Shown here: one piece after another, positions 38,217-47,428 of the stretch
Numbering within the stretch: position 1 is the first letter of the stretch
How the letters are laid out: each line of letters starts with the position of its first letter
Origin: Peribacillus glennii
GTDB taxonomy: Bacteria; Bacillota; Bacilli; Bacillales; DSM-1321
DNA length: 64,000 nucleotides
Reading direction: 5' to 3'
Assembly: GCF_003429105.1 (NCBI RefSeq)
Contig: NZ_QVTD01000001.1
Coordinates: forward strand, 124,001 to 188,000
Notes under the pieces: generated by a model
Databases searched by the model: none
Told to the model about the DNA's origin: nothing
What the model saw: the letters and a program-made list of their open reading frames with translations, nothing else
Translations under genes and position numbers: made by a program

Positions 38217-38768
38217 ATGAAGAAAAAGTATTTGGCTGTATTGCTGACGCTGTTATTAGCTATAAGCAGCTATCCATTTTCGGCTTCAGCGGCATCATCT
38301 ACGTCCATTTTCAAATCAAAATATCCAAAAGAAACGATTCTTTCATCAGTGACAGTTGACTTGGATAAAGATCGTAAACAAGAAACTGTCATCCTCTCTA
38401 AACAGGGAAATTTTTTTCTGATAAAAGGCAAGACAGTAAAAAAGGTAGCCAAAGGAATTAAAACAGATCCAGGCTGGTCTCCAGCTGCTAAATTAACTGT
38501 TTTCAATCCAGCTAAAGGAGAATATATGATCATAACAAGATATTATTACCCGCCAGGCAATACACAAATTGCCGTGTATAGGATGATAAAAGGAAAACTA
38601 GTCAGAATCTTAAATGAAACGGGAGATTTAGGTGTTGGTATTTCTAAAACCAAGATCAACCAACATTGGAAGAAGTATCGAAGTGGAGGTGGCTGGGAAC
38701 CAGTGACTACGGTACATACTTGGAATAATGCAAAGAAAAAGTTTGTCGCTTCAGGTGCAAAAAATTAA
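38217..38768 (+). CDS. Secreted protein of unknown function
   Basis: 183 residues with a signal peptide (MKKKYLAVLLTLLLAISS to ASA) followed by a soluble domain. The segment SVTVDLDKDRKQETVILSKQGNFFLIKGK resembles the calcium-like repeat of FG-GAP/VCBS proteins (DLDKDRKQE), suggesting part of a beta-propeller-type fold, but only one copy is visible. Not recognised otherwise. AAGGGGGAAAAAGA precedes the ATG at 38217. A second small secreted protein follows 71 nt later. Confidence 0.7.
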   Translation: MKKKYLAVLLTLLLAISSYPFSASAASSTSIFKSKYPKETILSSVTVDLDKDRKQETVILSKQGNFFLIKGKTVKKVAKGIKTDPGWSPAAKLTVFNPAKGEYMIITRYYYPPGNTQIAVYRMIKGKLVRILNETGDLGVGISKTKINQHWKKYRSGGGWEPVTTVHTWNNAKKKFVASGAKN

Positions 38769-38839
38769 TAAAAATACCGGCGAGATAAAGGGTTAATCAT
38801 GATTTAATAGTCCATATAAACTTTTTTGGAGGAATGAAT

Positions 38840-39358
38840 ATGAAAGTTTTTAATCGTATCATTGTAATTCTATTTATATTAACATTATTTGTTTCCATCA
38901 ATGCAGAGAGTGCTTCGGCAGCTACATATGTTGATAAGGATTTTGCAACGCTAGCCAAAAAAGGAAAGTTAAAAGGTATCTCTGGTAACATAGGGATGAC
39001 ATACGGTTCATTGAAGAAGCTGGGAAAGGGTTCCATCGCACCATCTGAGGCCTTTCTCTTTCACGTTACTAAAAAAGCAGATTACGCTTTCTTTTACGAA
39101 AATTCCTATACTAAAATTGGCACCAGTCAAAAAGTTGCGCTGATTCAAAGAGAAATACCAGGTTATATTACATCTAAACAAATGCAAAAATATTTTGGTA
39201 AGCCCGTAGCAAAAAATGCATATAAAGCAGGCAAGTATTATATTCGTATTCATAATAATAATCCATCGAAAGGTAAAGTGTCTGTTCAGGTTGGTACAAA
39301 ACGTGGTATAAACTCTTGGTATACCAGTGATGAGGATGGGATTTACCATATTAAATAA
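38840..39358 (+). CDS. Secreted protein of unknown function
   Basis: 172 residues with a signal peptide ending near ASA-ATY. The mature part is basic, and no family is recognised. The C-terminal region AGKYYIRIHNNNPSKGKVSVQVG looks like a beta-sandwich strand pair of the kind found in pre-peptidase C-terminal-type domains. Of two ATGs (38834 and 38840) the second is 7 nt from TTGGAGGA and is preferred. It probably forms a pair with the gene before it. Confidence 0.7.
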   Translation: MKVFNRIIVILFILTLFVSINAESASAATYVDKDFATLAKKGKLKGISGNIGMTYGSLKKLGKGSIAPSEAFLFHVTKKADYAFFYENSYTKIGTSQKVALIQREIPGYITSKQMQKYFGKPVAKNAYKAGKYYIRIHNNNPSKGKVSVQVGTKRGINSWYTSDEDGIYHIK

Positions 39359-40789
39359 AATCAGATGTCTTCAAGGTGCACATTTCCAAGATCAGGACTT
39401 AGTAATTTGTACCTACTAAGGGACCATCCAACATCCAAGAACTTACTACGGGATATGGACAGAGTGAGTGTGAATTCAAAAGTGACAACACTTTGCTTTC
39501 ATGACTCGAGACACACTCACGCTTTATTTATTTAACAATCGCGTCAGACACGTTCTTAAACCACACCTATTCCAACTATATATTTTAACCCGGTTATTCA
39601 AAATGGCTTAAAACGCAAATTAGCGGCTTTGAAAAGTATCTGACTTGTATCGCCAGCAATAGTGGTCTGTCTAAAAGTATATAACTATATGTCATCTATA
39701 GCTACATAGCATAAATCCTGTTTATTCCATTTTAAAACCTCCCATTCTGATAATAGTGTTTTATAACTAGCTTCCTCATGTTTTACATTGCAATAAAGGG
39801 TGCTCAAAAATTTGAACACCCTCTGAAAAACTTGTTGAACTTAACCCGAGAAAGAACAAAACAGAATAAATTAAAAAAGCTTCTCAAAGGGAGGAGCTTT
39901 TTAGCATTCAGAAATTGAACTAGTTCTTATTTTTTATTTCTAGCATAAATGATATTAAATACAGGTTTGGATAAATCAATGATTTTTTTCATTTGAGTTT
40001 ACCTATAGAAATCATCTTTATTAATTGTTTCCCTTTAGATCAATTTATTTATCGATTTCTCAATTGGATTCGTAATGGGCCATTTCGTGCCCTAAGCCTT
40101 CTTTCCAATACTTCTCAGCTTCTTCTTTAGTCATTTTCCGCCAAGTGTCTAGAACTTCAGACATAAGGTAAGACCCTCACCGCCATTTGTGATCAATTCC
40201 AGCGCTTTGTTATATAATCCCTCATTTACCTCTTCTTTATTCACGGATGTTATTAATACCGACCATAATTCCTCGTCGTCAGACTGTATCTCAAAATCAT
40301 TTTTAATTAGTTGTTTAGTAAAGATAATTTAAAATGTTAAACCCGATTATTTTATTCAAAAGAGGGTAGTGTTGACGAGACGCTAATTGTCTGCCATATA
40401 CGTTTGACTAATAAAATAACATTCGCTTAACAATATATTGCTGATCTGAAACTTTGATTTCAATATTAAAGTAAGTACCGGCTCCCTTCTAGCTCGTATA
40501 TCGAGTATTGTTCTTTTATCCCCTTTGTACCTACCTGGATTTTCTCCATTGCCAATTGCTACTCAACATTTTAGAATGGTTTATTAGAATTGCATGAATG
40601 AGTGAAAAATGACAGCACCCAAGCTTATTTTTTCAGCAGGTGAGGTTATTACTCTTACTGTCTGTCCAAGTTCATTTTTAACGATTAAGCAGTGAATATG
40701 CAATACGTACAAAAAGTGGCTACTCCCATAATACTAAAAAGGCTTAAACCTTTTTATATCAAAGATTTAAGCCTCCATTGAATAGTGAA
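39359..40789. other. Gene-poor region with terminators and small remnants
   Basis: About 1.4 kb. Hairpins that look like terminators lie at 39798-39822 (GGGTGCTCAAA / TTTGAACACCC), 39872-39902 (AAAAAGCTTCTC / GGAGGAGCTTTTT) and 40740-40773 (AGGCTTAAA / TTTAAGCCT). On the minus strand 40060-40330 carries small coding remnants listed separately. Nothing else is recognisable. Confidence 0.5.
40060..40330 (-). pseudogene. Small gene remnants, unknown family
   Basis: Two overlapping minus-strand stretches: about 57 open codons including DEELWSVLITSVNKEEVNEGL without a start, then a 34-codon ORF (40164 to 40060) with GHEMAHYESN at its end. Composition is protein-like, but ribosome sites are lacking. 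They may be halves of one frameshifted gene. Confidence 0.35.
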
Positions 40790-40838
40790 CCTGTGAAGGG
40801 GCCTCAAACCCCTGACCTCACCCTGTCAAGGCAGTAGT
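40790..40838 (-). other. tRNA-Val(GAC)-like 3' fragment
   Basis: The minus strand reads CTGCCTTGACAGGGTGAGGTC followed by AGGGG-TTTGAGG-CCCCT. This resembles an anticodon arm with loop TTGACAG (GAC), a variable loop and a T-arm. The T-loop is off consensus, the acceptor end does not pair and there is no D-arm. A partial or decayed tRNA copy, as left by integration events, is the simplest reading. Confidence 0.4.
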
Positions 40839-40869
40839 CATATTTAGATACATTTTGTTCAAATGGTGG

Positions 40870-41871
40870 TTATTCTTCCCCGCCAATCCTCACAATCATC
40901 CTGCCCCTCGCCTGCCCCTGCAAAATAGTCTGCAAAGCCTCAGGCACCTCCTGAAGGGTAATCTCCTTCCGAATCTTGTCCAGAAGGTTCTCTGGCTTCA
41001 AGTCCGTAGCCATCCGCTCCCATAGCGGTTTACGCACTTCCATCGGGCAATATACGGAATCGATTCCCAGCAGGTTCACACCGCGGAGAATGAACGGGAA
41101 TACGGACGTCGGAACCGAGGTACCGCCTGTTAAACCGCTTACAGCAACCGATCCGCCATATTGGATCTTGCTTAGGACAGCTGCAAGTGTTTCGCCGCCG
41201 ACCGGGTCAACTGCGCCTGCCCAGAGCTGCTTATCAAGCGCACGGAGCTTCCCTCCATAAACATCATCCCGGGAAAGGACTTCTTTAGCGCCTATTTTAT
41301 GTAGATAATCATGTTCGCTTTCTTTTCCGGTACTCGCTGCGACATTGTATCCTCTTTTTGCCAGCATGGCAACAGCGACGCTTCCAACTCCCCCGGTTGC
41401 TCCTGTTACCAGCACAGTCCCTTTATCAGGGGTAAGGCCTGCATTTTCCAATTGCTGGACAGATAGTGCAGCTGTAAAACCGGCTGTTCCATAAGCCATC
41501 GCTTCCTTTAAGCTCAATCCGTCAGGAAGGGGGACAATCCACTCTGCTGGGATACTGGCATATTCGCTATAGCCGCCAAAATGGGATACGCCAATTTCAT
41601 AGCTTGTGGCGATGACTTTATCGCCTTCACTGAAACGCGCATCTGTCGACGAAACCACGACCCCTGCCAAATCGATTCCTGGTATAAATGGATACGACTT
41701 CACAATATTCCCCTTAGGGATGGATGCAAGCCCGTCTTTATAGTTGACACTGGAGTACGCGACTTTAATCACCACTTCTCCTTCGGGCAGATCATTTAGT
41801 GCAAGGTCTTGGATGTTTACGGAAAAATCATCTTCTGTTTTATTGACAACCAATGCTTTGAATTGTTCCAT
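40870..41871 (-). CDS. YhdH/YhfP family quinone oxidoreductase (acrylyl-CoA reductase-like)
   Basis: 333 residues, zinc-free medium-chain dehydrogenase/reductase. An N-terminal GroES-like domain (SSVNYKDGLA, FIPGIDLAGVVV) is followed by a Rossmann domain with VLVTGATGGVGSVAVAMLAKRGYNV. The YhdH subgroup includes AcuI, which reduces acrylyl-CoA with NADPH. No DMSP or propionate genes are nearby, so the real substrate is open. AAGGGTGATAGG precedes the ATG. Confidence 0.9.
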   Translation of the reverse strand: MEQFKALVVNKTEDDFSVNIQDLALNDLPEGEVVIKVAYSSVNYKDGLASIPKGNIVKSYPFIPGIDLAGVVVSSTDARFSEGDKVIATSYEIGVSHFGGYSEYASIPAEWIVPLPDGLSLKEAMAYGTAGFTAALSVQQLENAGLTPDKGTVLVTGATGGVGSVAVAMLAKRGYNVAASTGKESEHDYLHKIGAKEVLSRDDVYGGKLRALDKQLWAGAVDPVGGETLAAVLSKIQYGGSVAVSGLTGGTSVPTSVFPFILRGVNLLGIDSVYCPMEVRKPLWERMATDLKPENLLDKIRKEITLQEVPEALQTILQGQARGRMIVRIGGEE

Positions 41872-41943
41872 TTACCTATCACCCTTCCACTTAGTCTCAT
41901 TTTTACGATAGCAAAGTTATGCAAAACGGTCAAAAAAGAAAAA

Positions 41944-41972
41944 CAGCCAGGAGGTATTTTTCCTCTTGGCTG
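41944..41972 (-). terminator. Terminator of the HesB-like gene
   Basis: Stem CAGCCAGGAGG / CCTCTTGGCTG (one mismatch), followed on the minus strand by TTTTTCTTTTTT. Confidence 0.85.
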
Positions 41973-41979
41973 CATAGGA

Positions 41980-42285
41980 TTAATGGTGATGGCCTTTATT
42001 TTCCTTGAAGGGATTCGTGATTTCAAAGCCTGCCTGTGGCACGTAAAAGTATTTGATCCAGACACCATCCAGGAAATCTTCGCGTTTATCCACGATCACA
42101 TCGATGCCTTTATCGGTAGAAACGACTTCATCGTGTTCTGTAGGTGTATCGAATTTCCAATCATAATGGGCATGGTCCCCGTGATTCAAAGTAACATAAA
42201 CACGGACCATCTTTCCTTCCGCTTCTTCAGTGCCCAGCATTTCTTTTAAAACCTTTGCTGCATTGCGGTTAATTTTCACTCTCAT
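41980..42285 (-). CDS. HesB/IscA-like family protein without cluster cysteines
   Basis: 101 residues with the HesB/YadR fold pattern (MRVKINRNAAKVLKEML, then GIDVIVDKREDFLDGVWIKYF and AGFEITNPF). The three cysteines that hold iron-sulfur clusters in IscA are all absent, and the chain ends in a His-rich tail (GHHH). A carrier role for Fe-S clusters is therefore doubtful; it may bind metal by histidines. GGAGGTACC precedes the ATG. It lies 30 nt downstream of the DsbA-like gene, probably in the same operon. Confidence 0.8.
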   Translation of the reverse strand: MRVKINRNAAKVLKEMLGTEEAEGKMVRVYVTLNHGDHAHYDWKFDTPTEHDEVVSTDKGIDVIVDKREDFLDGVWIKYFYVPQAGFEITNPFKENKGHHH

Positions 42286-42315
42286 AATGGTACCTCCATG
42301 ATCTATAAAGCTTTA

Positions 42316-42966
42316 TTAGCAAAACCCGTCAATTCCGCAGGTCAATCCTTGCGGGAAGTCGTCCGGGGGCTGTTTTTTCATCTCTTCTTCAATAACCTTC
42401 TCCAATCTCTCTTTGGAGACAATGCCTGAAATTTTGGTGTCCCCGATTACAAAAGTAGGAACAGCTTGAATTTCCGCTTGTTTATAGGCATGATCCAAGG
42501 CTTTTTGATGGACATCTTTGTATTTTCTTGTTTCGAGGATGTTGCTGAACTCCTCTTTATCCAGGCCAATCTCCCCTGCTAAATCTGTAAGGACACCGAT
42601 TTCGCCAATATTCTTTTCCTCCTGGAAAAAAGCCCTTAACATCCGATCATTGTATTCATTCGCTTTGCCCTTTTCTTTAGCATATTGAAAGCCTTCAAAT
42701 GCCAGGTGGGTGTAAGGCTGCGGTGACACGTTCGGCAACACGATTTTGACGCCCATTCTTTCTGCCATCGGATAAACAGATTGTTTCCATGTAGTTTGCA
42801 GGTAATCTTCTTCAGGACGCAAGGTTCGGTTTGGCTCTGGCCGAAGCTCGAACGGCATCCATTCAATTTCTACATCTTTCCCTTTTACAGCTTCCTCCAA
42901 AGGCTTCTCTGCAAGAAAGCAGAAAGGGCAGACATAATCTGAATATACTTTTATTTTCAACGACAC
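42316..42966 (-). CDS. DsbA family (FrnE-like) dithiol oxidoreductase
   Basis: 216 residues, thioredoxin fold with the helical insertion of the FrnE/polyketide-isomerase subgroup. The redox pair is Cys13/Cys16 (DYVCPFCFLAE), and the cis-proline loop is AVPTFVIGDTKISGI. There is no signal peptide, so it acts in the cytoplasm. Two extra cysteines lie at the C-terminus (TCGIDGFC). The start is GTG at 42966 after GGAAGGG. It heads a probable two-gene operon with the HesB-like gene. Confidence 0.9.
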   Translation of the reverse strand: MSLKIKVYSDYVCPFCFLAEKPLEEAVKGKDVEIEWMPFELRPEPNRTLRPEEDYLQTTWKQSVYPMAERMGVKIVLPNVSPQPYTHLAFEGFQYAKEKGKANEYNDRMLRAFFQEEKNIGEIGVLTDLAGEIGLDKEEFSNILETRKYKDVHQKALDHAYKQAEIQAVPTFVIGDTKISGIVSKERLEKVIEEEMKKQPPDDFPQGLTCGIDGFC

Positions 42967-43382
42967 GGTGCAACCCTTCCATCCTTATAGATTTTTTTCG
43001 ATACCTATATCTTATACTCCTATAAGGATAGGATGTCTAATAACTTGCTTCATATGCCGTGTCGCAATTTGTGAAAAAGCGGCAAAGTGCTGTTATAAAA
43101 CCATACAGACATTTATGGAACCCCCTGCCCGAATAACCGCCGCGATTACTATAGTCAATGGCAACGCCTCCTAAGCATACCAATAGGCTAGCCTCCATCA
43201 GTGTTCGTTGTTTTCACGAAACAATAAATACAAGGCTGATATGCATCCATAATTTCAAACGAAAACCAATCACGTATACATATCATACAGTAAAGTAGCA
43301 AGCGCACTATTTTCATCATGATTTTAAAAAGGAACGAGATCGGGAAACACGCATAAAAGAATGAGAAAGGATTTATAGATAC
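42967..43382. other. Intergenic region
   Basis: 416 bp between divergent genes. No gene is seen. The promoter of the coat-protein gene presumably lies in the last 100 bp, but no sigma-factor consensus is clear. Confidence 0.35.
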
Positions 43383-44690
43383 ATGAGGATAAAATGGTTA
43401 TCTAAAGGAAAAAAATATCAGGTACTTGTGAACAGCTCAACGGCCAGGCTTCTTAAAGCCCGTCCAGTCCTACATTTTGGCCATTTCCGTCAACAAATGG
43501 AAGTAAGAGTGGTTGAGTCAATGGAGAATGAATCAATCGGTTTAAGCTCTTCTTTGTCGAGGAGGGCATTGATTCCCACTGATATCCCATATGAAGTCCA
43601 TGTAACCGGAAAAGACCTCCACATTGGACCGGTAATCGGTTTAATGGTAAAGAAACACGATGGCCCCATCCCCGATCGGTTTTTAAAGGAATTGGAAGTG
43701 CGGTTTAAATTTTACGATAACATAAAAGGCCTTATATATGTATTTACCGAAAATGATATTGATCCTGACTATGAAACGATCACTGGCTATTACTATGTAC
43801 CGAACACTAAAGCACGTAAAACATGCTGGCAAAAGGGTGAATTTCATTATCCTGGAAGTATTGTAATTAACAGGACCGGGATAAGCCGTTCTATGTACCA
43901 TCATTTAAAAGATAGAATTGGAAACACCATCTTTAACTCTTTCAGTTTAAGTAAATGGCAGCAATATCAGGTTATAGCTAAAAGTAAAAGCCTTCTAAAA
44001 TTTGTTCCGGAAACTGTTTTATTTGAGGACATGGAAAGCCTAAGGAAGATGTTGGACCTCCATGGATCTGTATATCTAAAAGCGAAGCGCTCCAAACAAG
44101 GCAGGGGAATAATGTTTGTACAAAAAACTGGTGCTGGCTACTTGCTAAAAAACGAGTTCATGGTTGAGTATCATTTTCAACAGTTTGATAAGCTAACAAG
44201 GTATCTTAGGAAGCAGATCAACCAGCCATACCTTATCCAACAAGCGGTGCCTGTCCAATTTAATGGCCACAACATCGATTTTCGCATTTATTTGCAGAAA
44301 AATCGCAACAAAAAATGGGTGAGTCCGGGCATTACAGCCAGGATTGCCAAACCGGGCAGCATTATTACCAACAGCCGAAACAGAGAGAAGGTATTATCGG
44401 GTACTGAAGCATTAACAACTTATTACGGATTGACAGAACCCCAAGCCAAGGCGATGGAAGAGAAAATGGTGAACATCTGCAAAGAAACCGCCTATCTTGT
44501 TGATCAAGAGGATATTCATTATGGGGACGCAGCTTTCGATATAATTGTCGATAAAAAGCTGGGTATATGGATCCTGGAATTTCAAGGCGGATACTCAGTT
44601 GAGAAAAAAGTGAATGAAATCCCGCCGGATATTTTTGAGCGAATCGTCGGGACTCCGTTCGAATACGCAAAAACCTTGGCAGGATTTTAA
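43383..44690 (+). CDS. YheC/YheD family spore-coat-associated ATP-grasp protein
   Basis: 435 residues. The N-terminal part (about 1-190) is the YheC/D-specific region (IGLSSSLSRRALIP, IGPVIGLMVKK). The C-terminal ATP-grasp domain (about 210-430) includes LKAKRSKQGRGIMFVQK (nucleotide-binding lysines), IQQAVPVQFNGHNIDFRIYLQKN and IWILEFQGGYSVEK. B. subtilis homologues are endospore coat-associated. The ligase reaction is unknown. It is transcribed alone; the nearest ribosome site is GAAAGGA, at somewhat long spacing from the ATG. Confidence 0.88.
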   Translation: MRIKWLSKGKKYQVLVNSSTARLLKARPVLHFGHFRQQMEVRVVESMENESIGLSSSLSRRALIPTDIPYEVHVTGKDLHIGPVIGLMVKKHDGPIPDRFLKELEVRFKFYDNIKGLIYVFTENDIDPDYETITGYYYVPNTKARKTCWQKGEFHYPGSIVINRTGISRSMYHHLKDRIGNTIFNSFSLSKWQQYQVIAKSKSLLKFVPETVLFEDMESLRKMLDLHGSVYLKAKRSKQGRGIMFVQKTGAGYLLKNEFMVEYHFQQFDKLTRYLRKQINQPYLIQQAVPVQFNGHNIDFRIYLQKNRNKKWVSPGITARIAKPGSIITNSRNREKVLSGTEALTTYYGLTEPQAKAMEEKMVNICKETAYLVDQEDIHYGDAAFDIIVDKKLGIWILEFQGGYSVEKKVNEIPPDIFERIVGTPFEYAKTLAGF

Positions 44691-44705
44691 ATTTTTTTAC
44701 TATGG

Positions 44706-44729
44706 ATGGCTCCAGAAGAGCGGAGCCAT
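44706..44729. terminator. Hairpin between convergent genes
   Basis: ATGGCTCC / GGAGCCAT with an 8-nt loop between the YheC/D gene (+) and the Gfo/Idh gene (-). No clear T-run, so function is moderate confidence. Confidence 0.5.
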
Positions 44730-44803
44730 TCCGTGAAAAATATATTCCCCGGGTGTCAATTTTTTGCGGCCAAAATGACAACCAAAAAATATTTAATTAT
44801 TGT

Positions 44804-45799
44804 TTATTTTATTTCCTTAGTGTCAGCCGGAAATACAACACCGATTTGTTTTCGGACCTCATCAAGAATTTGCATGGTGATCAATGAATTTTCGAATGTA
44901 TTTTTTTCTGATTCGGTTTTTCCTGCCCGGATCAGATCTGCAAATTCCTTTGCTTCATAGTACATGGCATTGCTGACCTGTTCCCTGGTTATATCCTCTT
45001 TAGACCCATCGCGGCGGAGGATTTCGACTTTTTCCTGGGTGGAGATCCTGTCAATTCTGATATTACCGTCTTCTCCCTGTATTTCCGAAGGCAGGCTGGA
45101 GTCCGTAATTTTCGAATACGTGACCACTGCTTCCATATCCTCATATGTAAAAATGGCACTTCCTTCCCCGTCGACTCCAGTTTCAAGCATTATGCCGGCT
45201 GCCTGGACTCGTGTTGGTTTTCCAAACAAGGCAACCATCGGATAAATACAATAAATACCGATATCCATCAGTGCCCCATTGGAAAAGTCAGGTTTGAATG
45301 CATTCATTATATTCCCTGCTTTATAAGCGTCGTATCGGGATGAATATTGGCAGTAATTCGCAAAATATCTCCGCACCTTGCCAATCTTGTCCAAATTTTC
45401 CTGGACACTTTGGAAGTTTGGAAGGAAAGTTGATTTCATGGCTTCCATAAGCAGCACGCCATTTTCTTTCGCAGTCTGCACCATTTGCTCAAGTTCACAC
45501 GTGTTGGAAGCAATCGGCTTCTCGCATAATACATGCTTTTTATTTCTTAAGAACAGCTGGGCCTGCTCGGAATGCAGCGAATTTGGGCTGGCCAGATAAA
45601 CGGCATCGATTAAATCGCTCCCCGCCATGCTTTCTAAATCCGTGAATGTATATTCCACCCCATATTTGGCTGCAAATTCCTCAGCTTTATCACTTGTCCG
45701 TGAATAGACCGCATTTAATGAAAAATCATCAACCAGGCTCGCAGCATCTAAAAAAGCCTCTGTAATCCAATTGGTACCTACTATTCCGAATCGCACCAT
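44804..45799 (-). CDS. Gfo/Idh/MocA family oxidoreductase
   Basis: 331 residues. The NAD(P)-binding Rossmann domain begins at once (VRFGIVGTNWITEAFL), followed by the family motif HVLCEKPIASN (EKP) near residue 95 and the C-terminal alpha/beta substrate domain (GALMDIGIYCIYPMVALFG). Likely a sugar or polyol dehydrogenase; substrate unknown. A GTG at 45808 overlaps its own ribosome site, so the ATG at 45799, 8 nt after AGAGGAG, is used. Confidence 0.88.
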   Translation of the reverse strand: MVRFGIVGTNWITEAFLDAASLVDDFSLNAVYSRTSDKAEEFAAKYGVEYTFTDLESMAGSDLIDAVYLASPNSLHSEQAQLFLRNKKHVLCEKPIASNTCELEQMVQTAKENGVLLMEAMKSTFLPNFQSVQENLDKIGKVRRYFANYCQYSSRYDAYKAGNIMNAFKPDFSNGALMDIGIYCIYPMVALFGKPTRVQAAGIMLETGVDGEGSAIFTYEDMEAVVTYSKITDSSLPSEIQGEDGNIRIDRISTQEKVEILRRDGSKEDITREQVSNAMYYEAKEFADLIRAGKTESEKNTFENSLITMQILDEVRKQIGVVFPADTKEIK

Positions 45800-45943
45800 C
45801 TTGTTCACTCCTCTTTCGTCAGGCAGTACACCCTATTTTAAAAAGAAAGTACCCTGGTTTGCAAGGCTTGAGATGGTTTGTTCTATTAGGCCCCTACAAC
45901 AGAAGGGCAAACCGCTATTTCCGCGTAAGAAATTGTACGAAAT

Positions 45944-47137
45944 TTATCGTTCCTGAATAAGGCTGGGAGCTGCCTTACTATTTAAAAAGGCTTGAATGCG
46001 TTCCGCAGCAGCTGCCAACCGTTCCGCTGGCTGCACTAAAGCCATCCGGACGTATCCTTCACCTTGTTTTCCAAATGCATCACCCGGAGTGACCGCTACT
46101 CCATGCTCAATCATCTGAAAGGCAAATTCACGGGATGACCACCCGCCGGGAATTTTAGCCCAGAGGAACATCGTAGCTGCTGATTTCGGTACATCCCATC
46201 CAGCTCGTTGAAGACCTGATACTAGCGCATCGCGGCGGTCCTGGTATACATCCACTTGTTCTTGAAGGAATGAATGGTCTGAAGTAAGAGCAAGCTCAGC
46301 TGCTTTTTGTATCGGATAAAAAATGCCGTAGTCGATATGGGATTTTAATGTCCCCAAGATGTTAACGGCATCAGGATTTCCGACAACATACCCGATGCGG
46401 CAGCCTGCGATATTGAAGGTTTTCGAAAGGGAATTGAATTCGATTCCGACCTCTTTCGCTCCTGGGACCGACATAAAACTAATCCTCGGGTTTCCATCAA
46501 ATATCAATTCAGAATAAGCAAAATCATGTACGACCAGGATGTTGTGAAGCTGTGCAAATTCGACAACCTGTTCAAAAAAGGTTTGATCCGCTAAAGCGGT
46601 AACCGGATTGCCAGGATAGCTGATGATCATCATTTTCGTTTTTTTCAATATTTCTTGTGGAATATCTTGAAGCCTTGGCAAATAGCTATTTTCGGCTGTT
46701 AAGGGCATGGGGTAAATGTTTCCCCCGGCAAGTGCGACACTCGCTTCGTAAATAGGATACCCTGGATCAGGCACTAAAACGTAGTCGCCCGGGTCAATCA
46801 TCGCCATCGCTAAATGGGCAAGCCCGTCCTGGGAGCCCATCAACTGCAGCACTTCATGGTCGGCATCCAGCTGCACTCCATAACGATTTCTATAAAAGTA
46901 CGAAACTGCTTTGTTGAATTCAAGGGTTCCTTTAAGAGTATACCCGTATTTGGTTGTGTCCCTTGCATGATCCACGAGGGCTTGCACAATAAAAGCGGGC
47001 GGTGGAAGATCAGGGCTTCCTACGCTTAAATCGATTACATCCTTCCCTTGTTTGATTGCTTCTTGTTTTCTATTGGCCAGCTCCGTAAAGATTCCGGTTG
47101 TGAAATTCCTCATTTTTTCTGATGGAATGATATTCAT
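45944..47137 (-). CDS. Class I/II aminotransferase (LL-DAP aminotransferase-like)
   Basis: 397 residues, fold-type I PLP enzyme. IDLSVGSPDLPPP and KYGYTLKGTLEFNKAV mark the N-terminal part; the PLP lysine is in EFNSLSKTFNIAGCRIGY. The pattern fits the DapL/YugH/PatA group that accepts many amino acids; the substrate is not fixed. The frame is open 46 codons upstream, but AAGGGGGATACAC before the ATG at 47137 defines the start. Single gene. Confidence 0.88.
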   Translation of the reverse strand: MNIIPSEKMRNFTTGIFTELANRKQEAIKQGKDVIDLSVGSPDLPPPAFIVQALVDHARDTTKYGYTLKGTLEFNKAVSYFYRNRYGVQLDADHEVLQLMGSQDGLAHLAMAMIDPGDYVLVPDPGYPIYEASVALAGGNIYPMPLTAENSYLPRLQDIPQEILKKTKMMIISYPGNPVTALADQTFFEQVVEFAQLHNILVVHDFAYSELIFDGNPRISFMSVPGAKEVGIEFNSLSKTFNIAGCRIGYVVGNPDAVNILGTLKSHIDYGIFYPIQKAAELALTSDHSFLQEQVDVYQDRRDALVSGLQRAGWDVPKSAATMFLWAKIPGGWSSREFAFQMIEHGVAVTPGDAFGKQGEGYVRMALVQPAERLAAAAERIQAFLNSKAAPSLIQER

Positions 47138-47397
47138 GTGTATCCCCCTTATCTGTTGATTGACAGAGAAACAAACGCTTATCCTTTCATTTCTTCCTCT
47201 AATAATCATGATTATAGCAGGAAAAATACTTCTATTTACGAAATAGGAAGATAATTTTGAATTTTGATTCTGCAAATTGATTTATCTAAGATTAGCTGAT
47301 ATATGTTACATTTCGCTGTTATTCTTGGATTAAGCTGATTTAGCTTAAATCTAGGTATTATATTTTAATTTTAACTGATTTGGTAAAATGGTAAAAA

Positions 47398-47423
47398 AAC
47401 CCTCGGAAATCATTCCAAGGGTT
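47398..47423 (-). terminator. Terminator of purT
   Basis: Stem AACCCTCGGAA / TTCCAAGGGTT (one mismatch), followed on the minus strand by TTTTTT. It lies 5 nt past the stop. Confidence 0.88.
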
Positions 47424-47428
47424 CCCCA

